DNA from: Mariniphaga anaerophila
GTDB taxonomy: Bacteria; Bacteroidota; Bacteroidia; Bacteroidales; Prolixibacteraceae
Direction: 5' to 3'
Length of the DNA stretch: 64,000 nucleotides
Assembly (NCBI RefSeq): GCF_900129025.1
Contig: NZ_FQUM01000001.1
Location: 372,001-436,000, forward strand
Both the position numbers and the translations under genes were made by a program. Positions 8,562-17,735 of this stretch are shown here, piece after piece. Positions within the stretch are counted from its first letter, which is position 1. Every line of letters starts with the position of its first letter. The notes beneath the pieces were generated by a model. That model was not told the origin of the DNA, did not search any database, and saw only the letters and a program-made list of their open reading frames with translations.

Positions 8562-9596
8562 CTAAAATTTATATTTCTTACTTTCTTTTTCTGCTTTTTC
8601 CATTACTTTTTCAACAGAAATCGGTTTTCCTCCTTTTTTCCGACTTTCGTCAGCAGCTTCCATAAACGCAAGAATTTCTAGCGTTTCCTTGGGTTGTACC
8701 GGAATATTTCCTGTTTCGAAGTATTTAATGATTTCTACCAACAGAGGATTGTACCCGTTATATGATCCGAGCTGTTTTATGGCTTTATCTCCAAAAACAC
8801 ATCCCCCGTAATTTCTTTGCCCGTCACGAAGCCCTCTGAAAGTGCCAATACGGCCATCTTCCCAGGTTCCTACAACTACATCGGTTCCTTCAGAATGTGC
8901 TCTCACTACTGTTTTGCAACCGGTTCCCATTGCTGTAAAAAGTGGTTCCACCCCGTGAATGCCGTACCAAAACAGATCGGGATGCGTTTTTTCCAGTGCG
9001 CAAGGACTATACATTTCTGCTCCGATAACTTTTCCTGCAGCACCGCTTTTCACTTCATCCATTCCTTTGATATAACGTAAAGATGAAGCAGAAAAAACGG
9101 GAATTCCATATTTTTCGGCAGCGTTAAAAATAGCCATTGCATCGGCAAGTGAGGCAGCCATAGGTTTGTCTATAAACACACGTTTGCCTGCTTTTAACAC
9201 CGGCAATGCCTGTTCCAGATGTCGTCTTCCATCGTTTGTTTCCAGCAAAACCACATCAACTTTTGTCAGCAATTCATCAATTGAAGCGGTTATGGCAACT
9301 CCCATTTCTTTCACCTGCTCTGTGTACCCTTCGATGCGTTCAACGGAAGATGGAATATCCAGGCTACCATGCGGATAAGCAGCAACTACTTTGTATCCAC
9401 AAAATACAGGATCAGCATCGTCTGCGTTTAGCGCCTTTGTAAATGCAATGGAATGCGATGTGTCCAGCCCAATAATACCAACCCGCTTACCTGCGGAAGT
9501 AAAAGAAGATAATGTAGCTGATATGCCATTTGAGGCAACTGAAACTCCCAATCCGGCAATAACCCCGGTTTTTATAAATTTCCTTCTGTCAATCAT
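8562..9596 (-). CDS. Tat-exported Gfo/Idh/MocA-family oxidoreductase, variant cofactor loop
   Basis: Second sugar oxidoreductase of this cluster, 344 residues. DRRKFIKTGVIAGLGVSVAS at residues 3-22 is a Tat signal. The cofactor-binding strand reads VGIIGLDTSHS (39-49) in place of the usual GxGxxG loop. A catalytic-lysine motif IDKP is present at 142-145. The protein is shorter than the oxidoreductase at 6279-7886. AAAGG precedes the start by about 8 bases. It is the first gene of the likely operon with DoxX (150-base gap) and the second oxidoreductase. The substrate is probably a sugar or cyclitol; the unusual loop leaves NAD(P) use unproven. Confidence 0.85.
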   Translation of the reverse strand: MIDRRKFIKTGVIAGLGVSVASNGISATLSSFTSAGKRVGIIGLDTSHSIAFTKALNADDADPVFCGYKVVAAYPHGSLDIPSSVERIEGYTEQVKEMGVAITASIDELLTKVDVVLLETNDGRRHLEQALPVLKAGKRVFIDKPMAASLADAMAIFNAAEKYGIPVFSASSLRYIKGMDEVKSGAAGKVIGAEMYSPCALEKTHPDLFWYGIHGVEPLFTAMGTGCKTVVRAHSEGTDVVVGTWEDGRIGTFRGLRDGQRNYGGCVFGDKAIKQLGSYNGYNPLLVEIIKYFETGNIPVQPKETLEILAFMEAADESRKKGGKPISVEKVMEKAEKESKKYKF

Positions 9597-9734
9597 AATT
9601 TAACCTTTAATAATTTTGTTTTTTCTGAATACTAAAACGAAACACAAAATCCATTACCTTACAATAAAAAACAGTGCATTCATCTTACTATTTCACCACA
9701 AATCTATACAAATGACATTCAAGTACAAAACAGA

Positions 9735-9750
9735 TGTGTGTACGCACACA
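9735..9750. promoter_or_regulatory. Palindrome tgtgtg-tacg-cacaca, possible operator
   Basis: A perfect 6-4-6 inverted repeat about 140 bases before the start of the oxidoreductase operon. A second, imperfect copy (tgtg-cagg-cacacac, 9852-9866) lies about 115 bases away. Paired palindromes of this kind are typical of LacI- or GntR-type regulator sites in sugar operons. No regulator gene is adjacent. Confidence 0.35.
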
Positions 9751-10123
9751 CAAATTTTAATCAGCAACAAAAAATCAAAAAATCAATCACCTGAAAATAA
9801 ATATCATAACAAATCATTCGCTGAAACAAATATGTTGTGAAACACAAAATATGTGCAGGCACACACTTATCCAAAGTTTTTTCCCGGCAGAGAAATAACA
9901 TCAGAACCATTTCACATTTGCAGAAATTCAATTCAATTTTCGGAGCACATGTCGATTTCTCAAATTAAAAGATAAACGGAGTAACAGAATTTTCCACATC
10001 CCCTTTGTGTAAAAAGTTCAAGCATACAATCCTTTAAACAATTGATTATATTAAGAAATTGAGGGAAAAACCCGATTCATGAATTTAATGGAATGATACT
10101 CTCGCTTTCCGTCTAAAAATCTC

Positions 10124-10131
10124 TATTTTTG
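10124..10131 (+). promoter_or_regulatory. -7 element before pheT
   Basis: TATTTTTG matches the TAnnTTTG consensus, 32 bases before the pheT start codon. The -33 element is weak (TTTC with short spacing), so only the -7 half is supported. Confidence 0.35.
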
Positions 10132-10163
10132 TGGCTTCGTAAAATTGCAAACTATTTTTCATC

Positions 10164-12617
10164 ATGAAGATATCTTACAACTGGCTTAAAGATTACATTA
10201 ACACAAATGAGTCACCCGAAGAAGTAGCAAAAATTTTAACACAAACCGGACTGGAAGTTGCCGGACTGGAAGAAGTTGAAACCGTAAAAGGAGGAATGCA
10301 GGGCCTCGTATTGGGGAAAGTCGTTACCTGCGAAAAGCACCCCAATTCTGACCACCTGAGCAAAACTACAGTTGATGTTGGCACAGGTGAATTGCTGAAC
10401 ATTGTTTGCGGAGCACCCAATGTTGCTGCCGGGCAGAAAGTTGTTGTAGCACCGGTTGGAACTACACTGTATATGGGAGACGAAAAGCTCACTCTCAAAA
10501 AAATGAAGATACGTGGCGAAGCTTCCGAAGGGATGATTTGCGCCGAAGACGAAATCGGGCTTGGAACCAGTCATGATGGAATCATGGTTTTACCCGATTC
10601 AGTAAAAATTGGCACGCCCGCAAAAGAGTATTTCAATGTTAAATCAGACCAGGTAATTGAGGTGGATCTTACTCCTAACCGAATTGACGGAGGTTCGCAC
10701 ATTGGTGTTGCACGCGACCTGGCTGCTTTTCTTAATAAAACAAAACCGACAACATACAACCGTATCCCGGTGGATCAGTTCAAAGTGGACAACCACAAAC
10801 TGGAAATTCCCGTGGAAATAAAAAGACCGGAGGCTTGCCCGCGGTATGCCGGCGTAACCATTTCGGATGTGGAAGTAAAAGAATCTCCCGACTGGTTAAA
10901 AAACCGGTTAAAAGCAATTGGCCAGGCTCCCATTAACAATGTTGTAGATATTACCAATTACGTACTTTTTGAAACCGGACAACCCTTGCATGCGTTCGAT
11001 GCAGATAAAATTGAGGGCGGAAAAGTAATTGTTCAGACGCTGCCGGCCGGTACAAAATTTACAACACTCGACGAGGTGGAACGCGAGTTGCACGAAGACG
11101 ACCTGATGATTTGCAACACCAAAGAAGCCATGTGTATTGGCGGTGTGTTCGGCGGCACCAAATCGGGAGTAAAGGAAGGTACAAAAAACATATTTCTGGA
11201 AAGTGCTTGGTTCGACCCGGTTTTTATTCGTAAAACTGCTCGCCGTCACGGGCTGAATACCGACGCCTCGTTCCGTTTCGAACGTGGCACCGACCCCAAC
11301 GGTGTAATTTACGCATTAAAAAGGGCAGCCCTGCTTATTAAAGAACTTGCAGGAGGAACCATTTCTTCGGAAATTGTGGACGTCTATCCAAAACCCGCTG
11401 AGTATTTCAGCGTTCAGATAAGCTACAATAATGTTACCCGCCTGGTTGGAAAAGAGATTGGAAAGGAAACCATCAAAAAAATCCTCACCTCGTTGGAAAT
11501 AGAAATCGAAAACGAAACAGAAACAGGATTATCGTTATTGGTTCCGCCTTACCGTGTTGACGTGAAACGCGAAGCAGATGTTATTGAAGAGATTCTGCGT
11601 ATTTACGGATACAATAATATAGAAATACCTTCTCTGGTAAAATCATCGCTGCAATACGCTCCACATCCCAATCCGGATCATCTGCGCAACCTTGTAGCCG
11701 AAATGCTCACAGCGCAGGGGTTCAACGAAATATGGTCGAACTCGTTAACAAAAGCCGGGTACTACGAAGGGCTGGAACAATTTAAAAGCGAACAAACCGT
11801 AAATCTGCTCAATCCGCTCAGCGCCGACTTAAACGGGATGCGCCAAACCCTGTTGTTTGGAGGACTTGAATGTGTGGCGTACAATGCCAATCGCCAAAAT
11901 AAAGATTTAATGCTTTACGAATTTGGCAACTGCTATTTTTACAAGAAAGAGGAACAAAATGAAAATCCGGTTCAGAATTATCACGAGGAAGAACATCTCG
12001 GATTATTTATCACCGGCGAAAAGTCTGCAGAAACCTGGACCAACAGCCAGCAGCACACCTCCTTCTTCCAAACAAAATCTGTTGCTGAAAACATCTTGAA
12101 GCGGATGGGATTCAACCTGAGCGAACTACAAATTTCAGAAAGTCAGAGTGAATTGTTTTCAGAAGGATTAACGTACCAACTGAATAATAAAACAGTGCTG
12201 GAACTGGGGATAGTCGCTAAAAAAATGCTCAAAAGATTCGACGTGGAACAGCCTGTTTATTATGCTGACTTCAATTGGAAAGCAATACTGACGAAACAAA
12301 CAAAACACAACGTATCTTTTGAAGAGCTTCCCAAATTTCCGGCTGTACGACGCGACTTGGCTCTGCTTGTCGACAAACAGGTTAAATTCCAGCAAATTGA
12401 AGAACTGGCGGTTAAAACCGAACGAAAAATATTACGCCAGGTAGGACTTTTCGATGTGTACGAAGGCAACGGAGTTCCGGAAGGGAAAAAGTCATACGCA
12501 GTAAGTTTTATTCTGCGCGATGATTCCCGCACGCTGAACGACAAACAGATTGATAAAACCATGAAAAAGCTGGTTGCTGCATTTGAAAGGGAATTAGGAG
12601 CCGAATTACGCAAGTAA
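10164..12617 (+). CDS. pheT: Phenylalanine--tRNA ligase beta subunit
   Basis: The 817-residue beta subunit of the alpha2-beta2 enzyme that charges tRNA-Phe. Visible domains: B1 start (MKISYNWLKDYI), OB-fold tRNA-binding domain at about 45-150 (GLVLGKVVTCEKHPNSDHL), B3/B4 editing domain about 215-365 (VVDITNYVLFETGQPLHAFD), B5 about 405-475, catalytic-like core 480-700, and the C-terminal FDX-ACB domain about 725-817 (FPAVRRDLALLVD). Length is typical of Bacteroidota PheT. pheS is not adjacent, as is common in this phylum. The EamA gene starts 6 bases after the stop and is probably co-transcribed. Confidence 0.98.
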   Translation: MKISYNWLKDYINTNESPEEVAKILTQTGLEVAGLEEVETVKGGMQGLVLGKVVTCEKHPNSDHLSKTTVDVGTGELLNIVCGAPNVAAGQKVVVAPVGTTLYMGDEKLTLKKMKIRGEASEGMICAEDEIGLGTSHDGIMVLPDSVKIGTPAKEYFNVKSDQVIEVDLTPNRIDGGSHIGVARDLAAFLNKTKPTTYNRIPVDQFKVDNHKLEIPVEIKRPEACPRYAGVTISDVEVKESPDWLKNRLKAIGQAPINNVVDITNYVLFETGQPLHAFDADKIEGGKVIVQTLPAGTKFTTLDEVERELHEDDLMICNTKEAMCIGGVFGGTKSGVKEGTKNIFLESAWFDPVFIRKTARRHGLNTDASFRFERGTDPNGVIYALKRAALLIKELAGGTISSEIVDVYPKPAEYFSVQISYNNVTRLVGKEIGKETIKKILTSLEIEIENETETGLSLLVPPYRVDVKREADVIEEILRIYGYNNIEIPSLVKSSLQYAPHPNPDHLRNLVAEMLTAQGFNEIWSNSLTKAGYYEGLEQFKSEQTVNLLNPLSADLNGMRQTLLFGGLECVAYNANRQNKDLMLYEFGNCYFYKKEEQNENPVQNYHEEEHLGLFITGEKSAETWTNSQQHTSFFQTKSVAENILKRMGFNLSELQISESQSELFSEGLTYQLNNKTVLELGIVAKKMLKRFDVEQPVYYADFNWKAILTKQTKHNVSFEELPKFPAVRRDLALLVDKQVKFQQIEELAVKTERKILRQVGLFDVYEGNGVPEGKKSYAVSFILRDDSRTLNDKQIDKTMKKLVAAFERELGAELRK

Positions 12618-12623
12618 CAACAA

Positions 12624-13556
12624 ATGTCTAATCAAACAAAAGGTGTGATTTATGCGGCCATCACCGCATTCTTCTGGGGATTTTTGGCCATTGCATTAAA
12701 AGTTGCAGTGCGCAAAGTAGATCCCCACACAATTGTTTGGTTTCGTTTTCTTGTGGCTTTCGTTTTTCTGTTGGGATGGCAACTGTACAAAAACCCGTCG
12801 TCGCTAAAAATACTGATAAAGCCCCCGTGGCTGCTTATTGTTGCGGCCGTCGGGCTGTCGTGGAACTATTTGGGTTTTATGTTGGGAATTCATTACACCA
12901 CTCCAAGTAACGCCCAGCTTTTCATTCAGTTTGGCCCGATGATGCTCGCCCTCTCCGGTTTTCTTATTTTCAAGGAACGGCTTTCAAAAATGCAACTGGC
13001 AGGGTTCCTTGTGGCACTTCTGGGATTTGCCTTTTTCTACAGCGATCAGCTACGGGCATTTTTCGCAGGAAAAGACCAGTACAATATGGGAGTTCTGCTG
13101 ACATTGAGCGGGGCGCTGGCCTGGACCGTTTACGCAGTGACGCAAAAAAAGCTGGTTACCAAATACCCTGCCCCAATGCTCAACCTCTTCCTTTTTGGAT
13201 TTCCGACTTTAATTTACTTACCTGTGGTGGATTTAGAGCCGGTGTTTGAGTTGAACTGGGCGTGGTGGTTATTGTTGATATTTCTGGGGTTCAACACGCT
13301 TATCGCATACAGCAGCCTTGCTCAGGCGCTGCGTTTTATCGAAGCAAATAAAGTAAGTGTAATTCTCTTTGTAAACCCCATTATTACTTTTATTACGATG
13401 GGAATTCTTACCTACCTGAGCGTTGATTGGATTCCCCACGAACGTTTTTCCGCAATGACTATCCTCGGAGCTTCTTTGGTGATAGCAGGCGCCGTGCTGG
13501 TGGTTAAAAAATCAAAAAAGAAAGAAGTCAGTTCCCCAAACGCTTCCCCGGAATAA
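12624..13556 (+). CDS. EamA/DMT-superfamily transporter
   Basis: A ten-helix inner-membrane transporter made of two EamA repeats (about residues 5-140 and 155-290), the drug/metabolite transporter superfamily that exports amino acids, metabolites or drugs. Typical repeat features are seen: VIYAAITAFFWGFLAIALK at the start, a second repeat opening LTLSGALAWTVYAVTQKKL, and a Lys-rich tail. Substrate cannot be read from sequence. It follows pheT by 6 bases. Its 3' end overlaps the convergent pspC-like gene by 29 bases, so transcripts from the two strands would be complementary there. Confidence 0.9.
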   Translation: MSNQTKGVIYAAITAFFWGFLAIALKVAVRKVDPHTIVWFRFLVAFVFLLGWQLYKNPSSLKILIKPPWLLIVAAVGLSWNYLGFMLGIHYTTPSNAQLFIQFGPMMLALSGFLIFKERLSKMQLAGFLVALLGFAFFYSDQLRAFFAGKDQYNMGVLLTLSGALAWTVYAVTQKKLVTKYPAPMLNLFLFGFPTLIYLPVVDLEPVFELNWAWWLLLIFLGFNTLIAYSSLAQALRFIEANKVSVILFVNPIITFITMGILTYLSVDWIPHERFSAMTILGASLVIAGAVLVVKKSKKKEVSSPNASPE

Positions 13557-13740
13557 CAATCCACGCAATGATATAAATCAAAAGCCCGGGAAAACCGGCT
13601 GACAATACAGATAGCAAAACATAAGACAGCCTTACAACTGTTTTATCTGCGTAAATGTACTCGGCAAAACCGGCCAGCACTCCCCCTAAAATCCGGTCGT
13701 TAGAGCGAAAAAGCCTTTTAGGCTGACTTCTGTTTTCCAT
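13528..13740 (-). CDS. PspC-domain membrane protein
   Basis: A 70-residue protein dominated by one PspC domain: RLFRSNDRILGGVLAGFAEY, then a hydrophobic pair of segments ending in YIIAWIVIPGKR. PspC proteins sense or buffer membrane stress. The start ATG at 13740 is chosen; a TTG just upstream at 13743 would add one residue. The stop of the preceding acidic gene abuts it (TAA, TTG, ATG in series), which suggests translational coupling. The 3' end overlaps the EamA gene on the other strand. Confidence 0.85.
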   Translation of the reverse strand: MENRSQPKRLFRSNDRILGGVLAGFAEYIYADKTVVRLSYVLLSVLSAGFPGLLIYIIAWIVIPGKRLGN

Positions 13741-13743
13741 CAA

Positions 13744-13995
13744 TTATTCCTCTTCATCGCTGTCAAGAAACTCTTCGTTCTCGAATTCTTTTTCCAGAAA
13801 CTCTTCGGCATCGTCAACCAACCGGGCAATCATGTCTTCGTCGCCAGGTTCACCATCAATCCAATGAATTATCTGATTGCTTTCGAAGTCGTCAATATCG
13901 GCTTCGATAATAAAACGCGGCGTTTCGGTGTGCACAACGAAAATAGTTTCAGGTGTTTCCAGCGAATTGTCGGCTAAAAGAAATCTGGGTAACAT
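13744..13995 (-). CDS. Small acidic protein of unknown function
   Basis: An 83-residue soluble protein with no signal or membrane segment. The first half (MLPRFLLADNSLETPETIFV) looks like a compact beta-rich domain containing IIHWIDGEPGDED; the last 25 residues are almost entirely Glu, Asp and Phe. I do not recognise a named family. Direct abutment with the PspC gene indicates one transcript and possibly a shared envelope-stress role, which is inference. The start is well placed, with the divergent symporter gene 83 bases away. Confidence 0.75.
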   Translation of the reverse strand: MLPRFLLADNSLETPETIFVVHTETPRFIIEADIDDFESNQIIHWIDGEPGDEDMIARLVDDAEEFLEKEFENEEFLDSDEEE

Positions 13996-14078
13996 AATTA
14001 TTTACTTTTAAAAATTATGTTGCTAATTTATGAAATAGATTGTTATTTTTAACCGGAAATAAAAAAAATGAACCTAAA

Positions 14079-15791
14079 ATGAATGAACTAAACAATTTCT
14101 TATCAGTAGTAGATGGTTATATTGGCGGGTCACAATGGTTCGTTTTTTTACTTCTGGGCACCGGCCTTTTTTTTACCTTTTACCTACGTTTTCCACAATT
14201 CAGATATTTAAGGCATTCCATTCGTATAGTCCGCGGAAAATTCGATCGCAAAGGCGATGAAGGAGACACATCGCATTTTCAGGCGCTAACCACTGCCCTA
14301 TCCGGAACTGTTGGAACGGGAAATATTGCAGGCGTTGCGCTGGCCATTCACCTGGGCGGCCCTGCTGCACTTTTCTGGATGCTGGTAACTGCCGCACTGG
14401 GTATGACCACAAAATTTGTGGAAGTTACCCTGTCGCACAAGTACCGCGAAAAAGCTGAAGACGGGTCAATTGCCGGCGGCCCCATGTATTACATGCGAAA
14501 GAGGATGAACATTCAACTGAAAAACAAAAAGGTTATTCAAACGGGTAAAGTAATGGGTGCTCTTTTTGCCTTTGCAACCATTTTTTCTTCGTTCGGCACC
14601 GGAAGCCTTCCTCAAATTAACAGTATTTCCAACTCCCTGTTCGAAACATTTGGGATCAATCACATATTAACAGGCGCCGTATTGTCTGTTCTTCTGGGAC
14701 TTGTGATAATTGGAGGAATTAAAAGAATAGCCAAGGTTACCTCTAAATTAGTACCAATTATGGCAATCATCTATTTTCTGGGAGCAATTGCCGTAATAAG
14801 TTTTAATTACCAAAACATTATTCCCAGCCTGATGGCAATTGTTGGCGATGTTTTTACGGGAACTGCTGCCGCGGGAGGATTTTTAGGCGGAAGCATCGCA
14901 TTTGCATTTAACCGGGGCGTAAACCGCGGGCTTTTTTCAAACGAGGCCGGCCAAGGTTCTGCCCCGATTGCACACGCTGCAGCCCGTGCCCACGAGCATG
15001 TTTCAGAAGGACTGGTTGCATTGCTTGAGCCATTTATCGACACAATAATTATTTGTATGCTTACCGGACTGGTTCTGCTTTCGTCCGGCGTATGGAAAGA
15101 AAAACTCCCCAACCGGTTTCAGGAAACTGATTTGGTTGCACTCGCTGGCCAATACACCGAAGAAGACAACACCGAGCGGGAAAAACTATTTGAGTTTCTT
15201 TCCGGAGAAACCACATTGCCGCTGTTTTCGGGCAGCCTGGAAGTTGCAGACGGCACAATTATAAATCCGCCAACTATTCTGCATTCCAGATCAGTTGCAG
15301 AAAACATAAAAGTCTGGAGCAATAACAACCCGTTTTCAGGAACCATTTCTTTTAATTCGGGAAAACTGGTGAGCCAGGCCGGCCTTTCACTTTCAGGAAA
15401 TTCACTGCTTCACAGCGCCCCACTTACTACCGTAGCATTTACAAGAAGCTGGATGGGGGATTACGGGAAATACATCGTTTCCATTGGCCTACTGCTGTTT
15501 GCATTCTCCACAACCATCAGCTGGTCGTACTACGGAGACCGCGCAGTTACCTATCTTTTCGGAATAAAAGGTATTGTGTTTTACAGAATTTTATATGTAC
15601 TGGGCTTTTTCCTGGCTTCGTTTACTGATACTACAATTGTGTGGACACTCTCCGGAATTACCATTGCCCTGATGACCATTCCCAACCTCATCGGAATTCT
15701 TTCGTTACATAAGGAAATGAAAAACGAAGTGAAACTTTTCTGGAAAGAATGGTACGAACACTTTCCGGGAAAAAACACGCCGGGACTTTAA
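14079..15791 (+). CDS. Sodium:alanine/glycine symporter family (AGCS) protein
   Basis: An amino-acid:Na+ symporter of the AGCS family (APC fold), about 11 membrane helices. Conserved family blocks are clear: [45 protein letters not shown], and the final [15 protein letters not shown]. The start at 14079 ([17 protein letters not shown]) fits the family; an upstream ATG at 14040 would add 13 unlikely residues. A roughly 105-residue hydrophilic insertion, encoded at about 15096-15422, lies between two late helices and is absent from typical 450-residue AGCS proteins. It probably faces the periplasm. Substrate is most likely alanine or glycine. Confidence 0.92.
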   Translation: MNELNNFLSVVDGYIGGSQWFVFLLLGTGLFFTFYLRFPQFRYLRHSIRIVRGKFDRKGDEGDTSHFQALTTALSGTVGTGNIAGVALAIHLGGPAALFWMLVTAALGMTTKFVEVTLSHKYREKAEDGSIAGGPMYYMRKRMNIQLKNKKVIQTGKVMGALFAFATIFSSFGTGSLPQINSISNSLFETFGINHILTGAVLSVLLGLVIIGGIKRIAKVTSKLVPIMAIIYFLGAIAVISFNYQNIIPSLMAIVGDVFTGTAAAGGFLGGSIAFAFNRGVNRGLFSNEAGQGSAPIAHAAARAHEHVSEGLVALLEPFIDTIIICMLTGLVLLSSGVWKEKLPNRFQETDLVALAGQYTEEDNTEREKLFEFLSGETTLPLFSGSLEVADGTIINPPTILHSRSVAENIKVWSNNNPFSGTISFNSGKLVSQAGLSLSGNSLLHSAPLTTVAFTRSWMGDYGKYIVSIGLLLFAFSTTISWSYYGDRAVTYLFGIKGIVFYRILYVLGFFLASFTDTTIVWTLSGITIALMTIPNLIGILSLHKEMKNEVKLFWKEWYEHFPGKNTPGL

Positions 15792-15860
15792 ACACAAAAC
15801 ACACTTCAAACGAATTGATTATCTTGTATTAAAAAATCTATTCTAAAAAAAATAACGAAT

Positions 15861-16850
15861 TTATCTCCAGCTATCCAGTTTTGTGGCAATATCGTTCCAA
15901 ACTTCTTCTTTGCCAATTTCGTTCAATATTTCATGGCGCATGTTGGGATACAGTTTAGCATCCACATTTCTGTATCCAACCGTTCTCATTCGTTTTACAG
16001 CTTTGTTAAATTTACTGAGGCTGATTAAACAAGGATCTTCCTGTCCGGAAATAAACCAGATTGGCAAATCAGGCTGCCCCGTCTTCCAGTTATTTTTGGA
16101 ATACGCATCACCCATTAATTCATACAAATTCCGAAAACCGTTGGCAGTAAAAACAAAATTACATTTGGAGTCGGCATCGTATTTTTCAACAATCTGTTTA
16201 TCTGAACAGACCCAGGCGTTTGGAGAAGTGGCTTCGGGAAATTTTTTATTGAAACTACCAAAACTTAACTTCTGAAGTTTTGCGCTGCGAAAATGCTCCC
16301 CTTTTCGTTTTGCGATTCTTTTGGCAATGCCTTTTCCAAACTTACTACCTGCAGAATAACTCGGACTTCCGCAAACTATCAGTCCGTCAATTTCATCATC
16401 AAAAAGCTTTGTGTAGCTCCTAACCACCATCGATCCCATGCTGTGCCCAAACAAAAACAACTTTAAGCCGGGGTATTGCTTTTTCATGTAGTCAGTCACC
16501 ATTTTAACATCTTCCACCATGGCGCGGTAACCGCCCGAATAGAAGTAGCCCAAATCATTTTCAAACAAGACACTCTCCCCGTGTCCGCGATGGTCGTGTA
16601 TAACGCAGGCATATCCTTTTTCTGTTAAGTACTGCATAAAAGCGATGTAACGTTCTTTGTGTTCGCACATGCCGTGCACCAACTGAACCACAGCTTTTGG
16701 CGGAGTTGCCGTTCCGGCCGTCAGCACGCTAATGGGCAAATTGTCTGAAGCCGACCGAATGGTAAACTCCGAAAAATTATCCGGTAATTCTTGTGTAAAA
16801 CCAACTATTGAATGTGCCATAAGTAACGCAAAAATTAGAGTTTTTCTCAT
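15861..16850 (-). CDS. Exported alpha/beta hydrolase (monoacylglycerol lipase-like)
   Basis: A serine hydrolase of the Hydrolase_4 (lysophospholipase/monoglyceride lipase) type, 329 residues from the chosen start. The start at 16850 gives MRKTLIFALLMAHSIVGFTQ, a clear signal peptide; an ATG at 16901 would add 17 polar residues. The oxyanion motif QLVHGMCEH, the motif DHRGHGES, the nucleophile elbow GHSMGS, the acid in SGQEDPC and the His in NMRHEI appear in family order. It would act in the periplasm on lysophospholipids or monoglycerides. It converges with the AGCS gene across 69 bases. Confidence 0.88.
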   Translation of the reverse strand: MRKTLIFALLMAHSIVGFTQELPDNFSEFTIRSASDNLPISVLTAGTATPPKAVVQLVHGMCEHKERYIAFMQYLTEKGYACVIHDHRGHGESVLFENDLGYFYSGGYRAMVEDVKMVTDYMKKQYPGLKLFLFGHSMGSMVVRSYTKLFDDEIDGLIVCGSPSYSAGSKFGKGIAKRIAKRKGEHFRSAKLQKLSFGSFNKKFPEATSPNAWVCSDKQIVEKYDADSKCNFVFTANGFRNLYELMGDAYSKNNWKTGQPDLPIWFISGQEDPCLISLSKFNKAVKRMRTVGYRNVDAKLYPNMRHEILNEIGKEEVWNDIATKLDSWR

Positions 16851-17089
16851 TTCGCCAGTTATGTTCAGGGATAATTGTTCGTGAAACAATTTCACCAACA
16901 ATTAACCTGCTGATTGTTTTAAAACTAACTTCAATAAAAATACAAATTAAGCCTGAAAAAGGCTCTATTTCGAAACCACTTTTATTTCTGATTTTCGAAA
17001 CAGGATGCCTGCAAATGGCCAAGTTGATCTGTCGGCTAGTAAAACGGAAAATCGTTTTTGCAGTATTTAAAGAAACGGAAAAAGGTGGG

Positions 17090-17728
17090 CTACTGAAACT
17101 TATTCAGGGCAATTTCGGTAATTGTTTTTACCGTGTTATCAATTCCCAAAAACGATGAATTAATGCACAAGTGATAAGATCTGGAATCGCCCCAGTTTTT
17201 ATTGCTGAAGTAGTTGTAATAGCTTGCTCGTTTTTTGTCCATTTTTTCAATAAACGAAGCCGCTTTGTCGTGTTCCAAATCGTGTATTTGAGCTATTCTT
17301 TTAATCCTGTCTTCCATTTCGGCGCTAATAAAAATATTCAGGCAACGCGAAAAATCCTTCAACACATAATCGGCACACCTTCCAACAAAAATAGACGATT
17401 CTTTTTTGGCAAGTTTTCGAATAATTTCGCTCTGGATCAGAAACAGATTTTCGTTACTCAAATAATATCCGGAATAAATCTGGTCCATTAAAGTCGACCT
17501 CATTCCAAACATTCCTCCAAATAAACTGTGGCTGTCTTTTTCGTCTGCTTTTTCAAAAAACTCTTTACCAAGCCCGCTTTCATCCGATGCTATTTGTATC
17601 AGCTCCCTGTCGTAATACGCGATGTTAAGCTCTTTCGCCAGTTTCTTGCCAATTTCGAGGCCACCGCTTCCAATCTGGCGTCCTATGTTGATATAAAATT
17701 TTTCTGACATGTTCAAGTTCTTCTTCAT
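17090..17728 (-). CDS. Cytidylate kinase-like protein (PF13189 type)
   Basis: A 212-residue P-loop-fold protein of the cytidylate kinase-like family. The N-terminal glycine loop reads GRQIGSGGLEIGKKLA, in which the classic GxxGxGK[ST] is altered, and YYDRELIQIASDESGL follows as in this family. FVGRCADYVL matches the middle of the family. Real CMP kinases keep a canonical P-loop, so CMP is not an assured substrate; the role is unknown. It starts 7 bases after the MATE gene stop, so the two are probably one transcript. A paralogue lies at 25471-26190. Confidence 0.85.
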   Translation of the reverse strand: MKKNLNMSEKFYINIGRQIGSGGLEIGKKLAKELNIAYYDRELIQIASDESGLGKEFFEKADEKDSHSLFGGMFGMRSTLMDQIYSGYYLSNENLFLIQSEIIRKLAKKESSIFVGRCADYVLKDFSRCLNIFISAEMEDRIKRIAQIHDLEHDKAASFIEKMDKKRASYYNYFSNKNWGDSRSYHLCINSSFLGIDNTVKTITEIALNKFQ

Positions 17729-17735
17729 CGCAAAA

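Larger units (their letters stand above)
9597..10163. other. 567-base divergent region with two related GTG/CAC motifs
   Basis: Separates the minus-strand oxidoreductase operon from plus-strand pheT. No gene is convincing: a 74-codon plus-strand frame at 9616-9840 has low-complexity Asn/Lys/Ser composition. Two similar GCACACAC-containing sites lie at 9735-9750 and 9852-9866, and a -7-like element precedes pheT. The rest is very AT-rich. Confidence 0.5.

Noticed and set aside
9616-9840. 74-codon plus-strand frame before pheT
   Set aside because: Low-complexity Asn/Lys/Ser/His composition typical of AT-rich non-coding DNA, and it covers the palindromic site.
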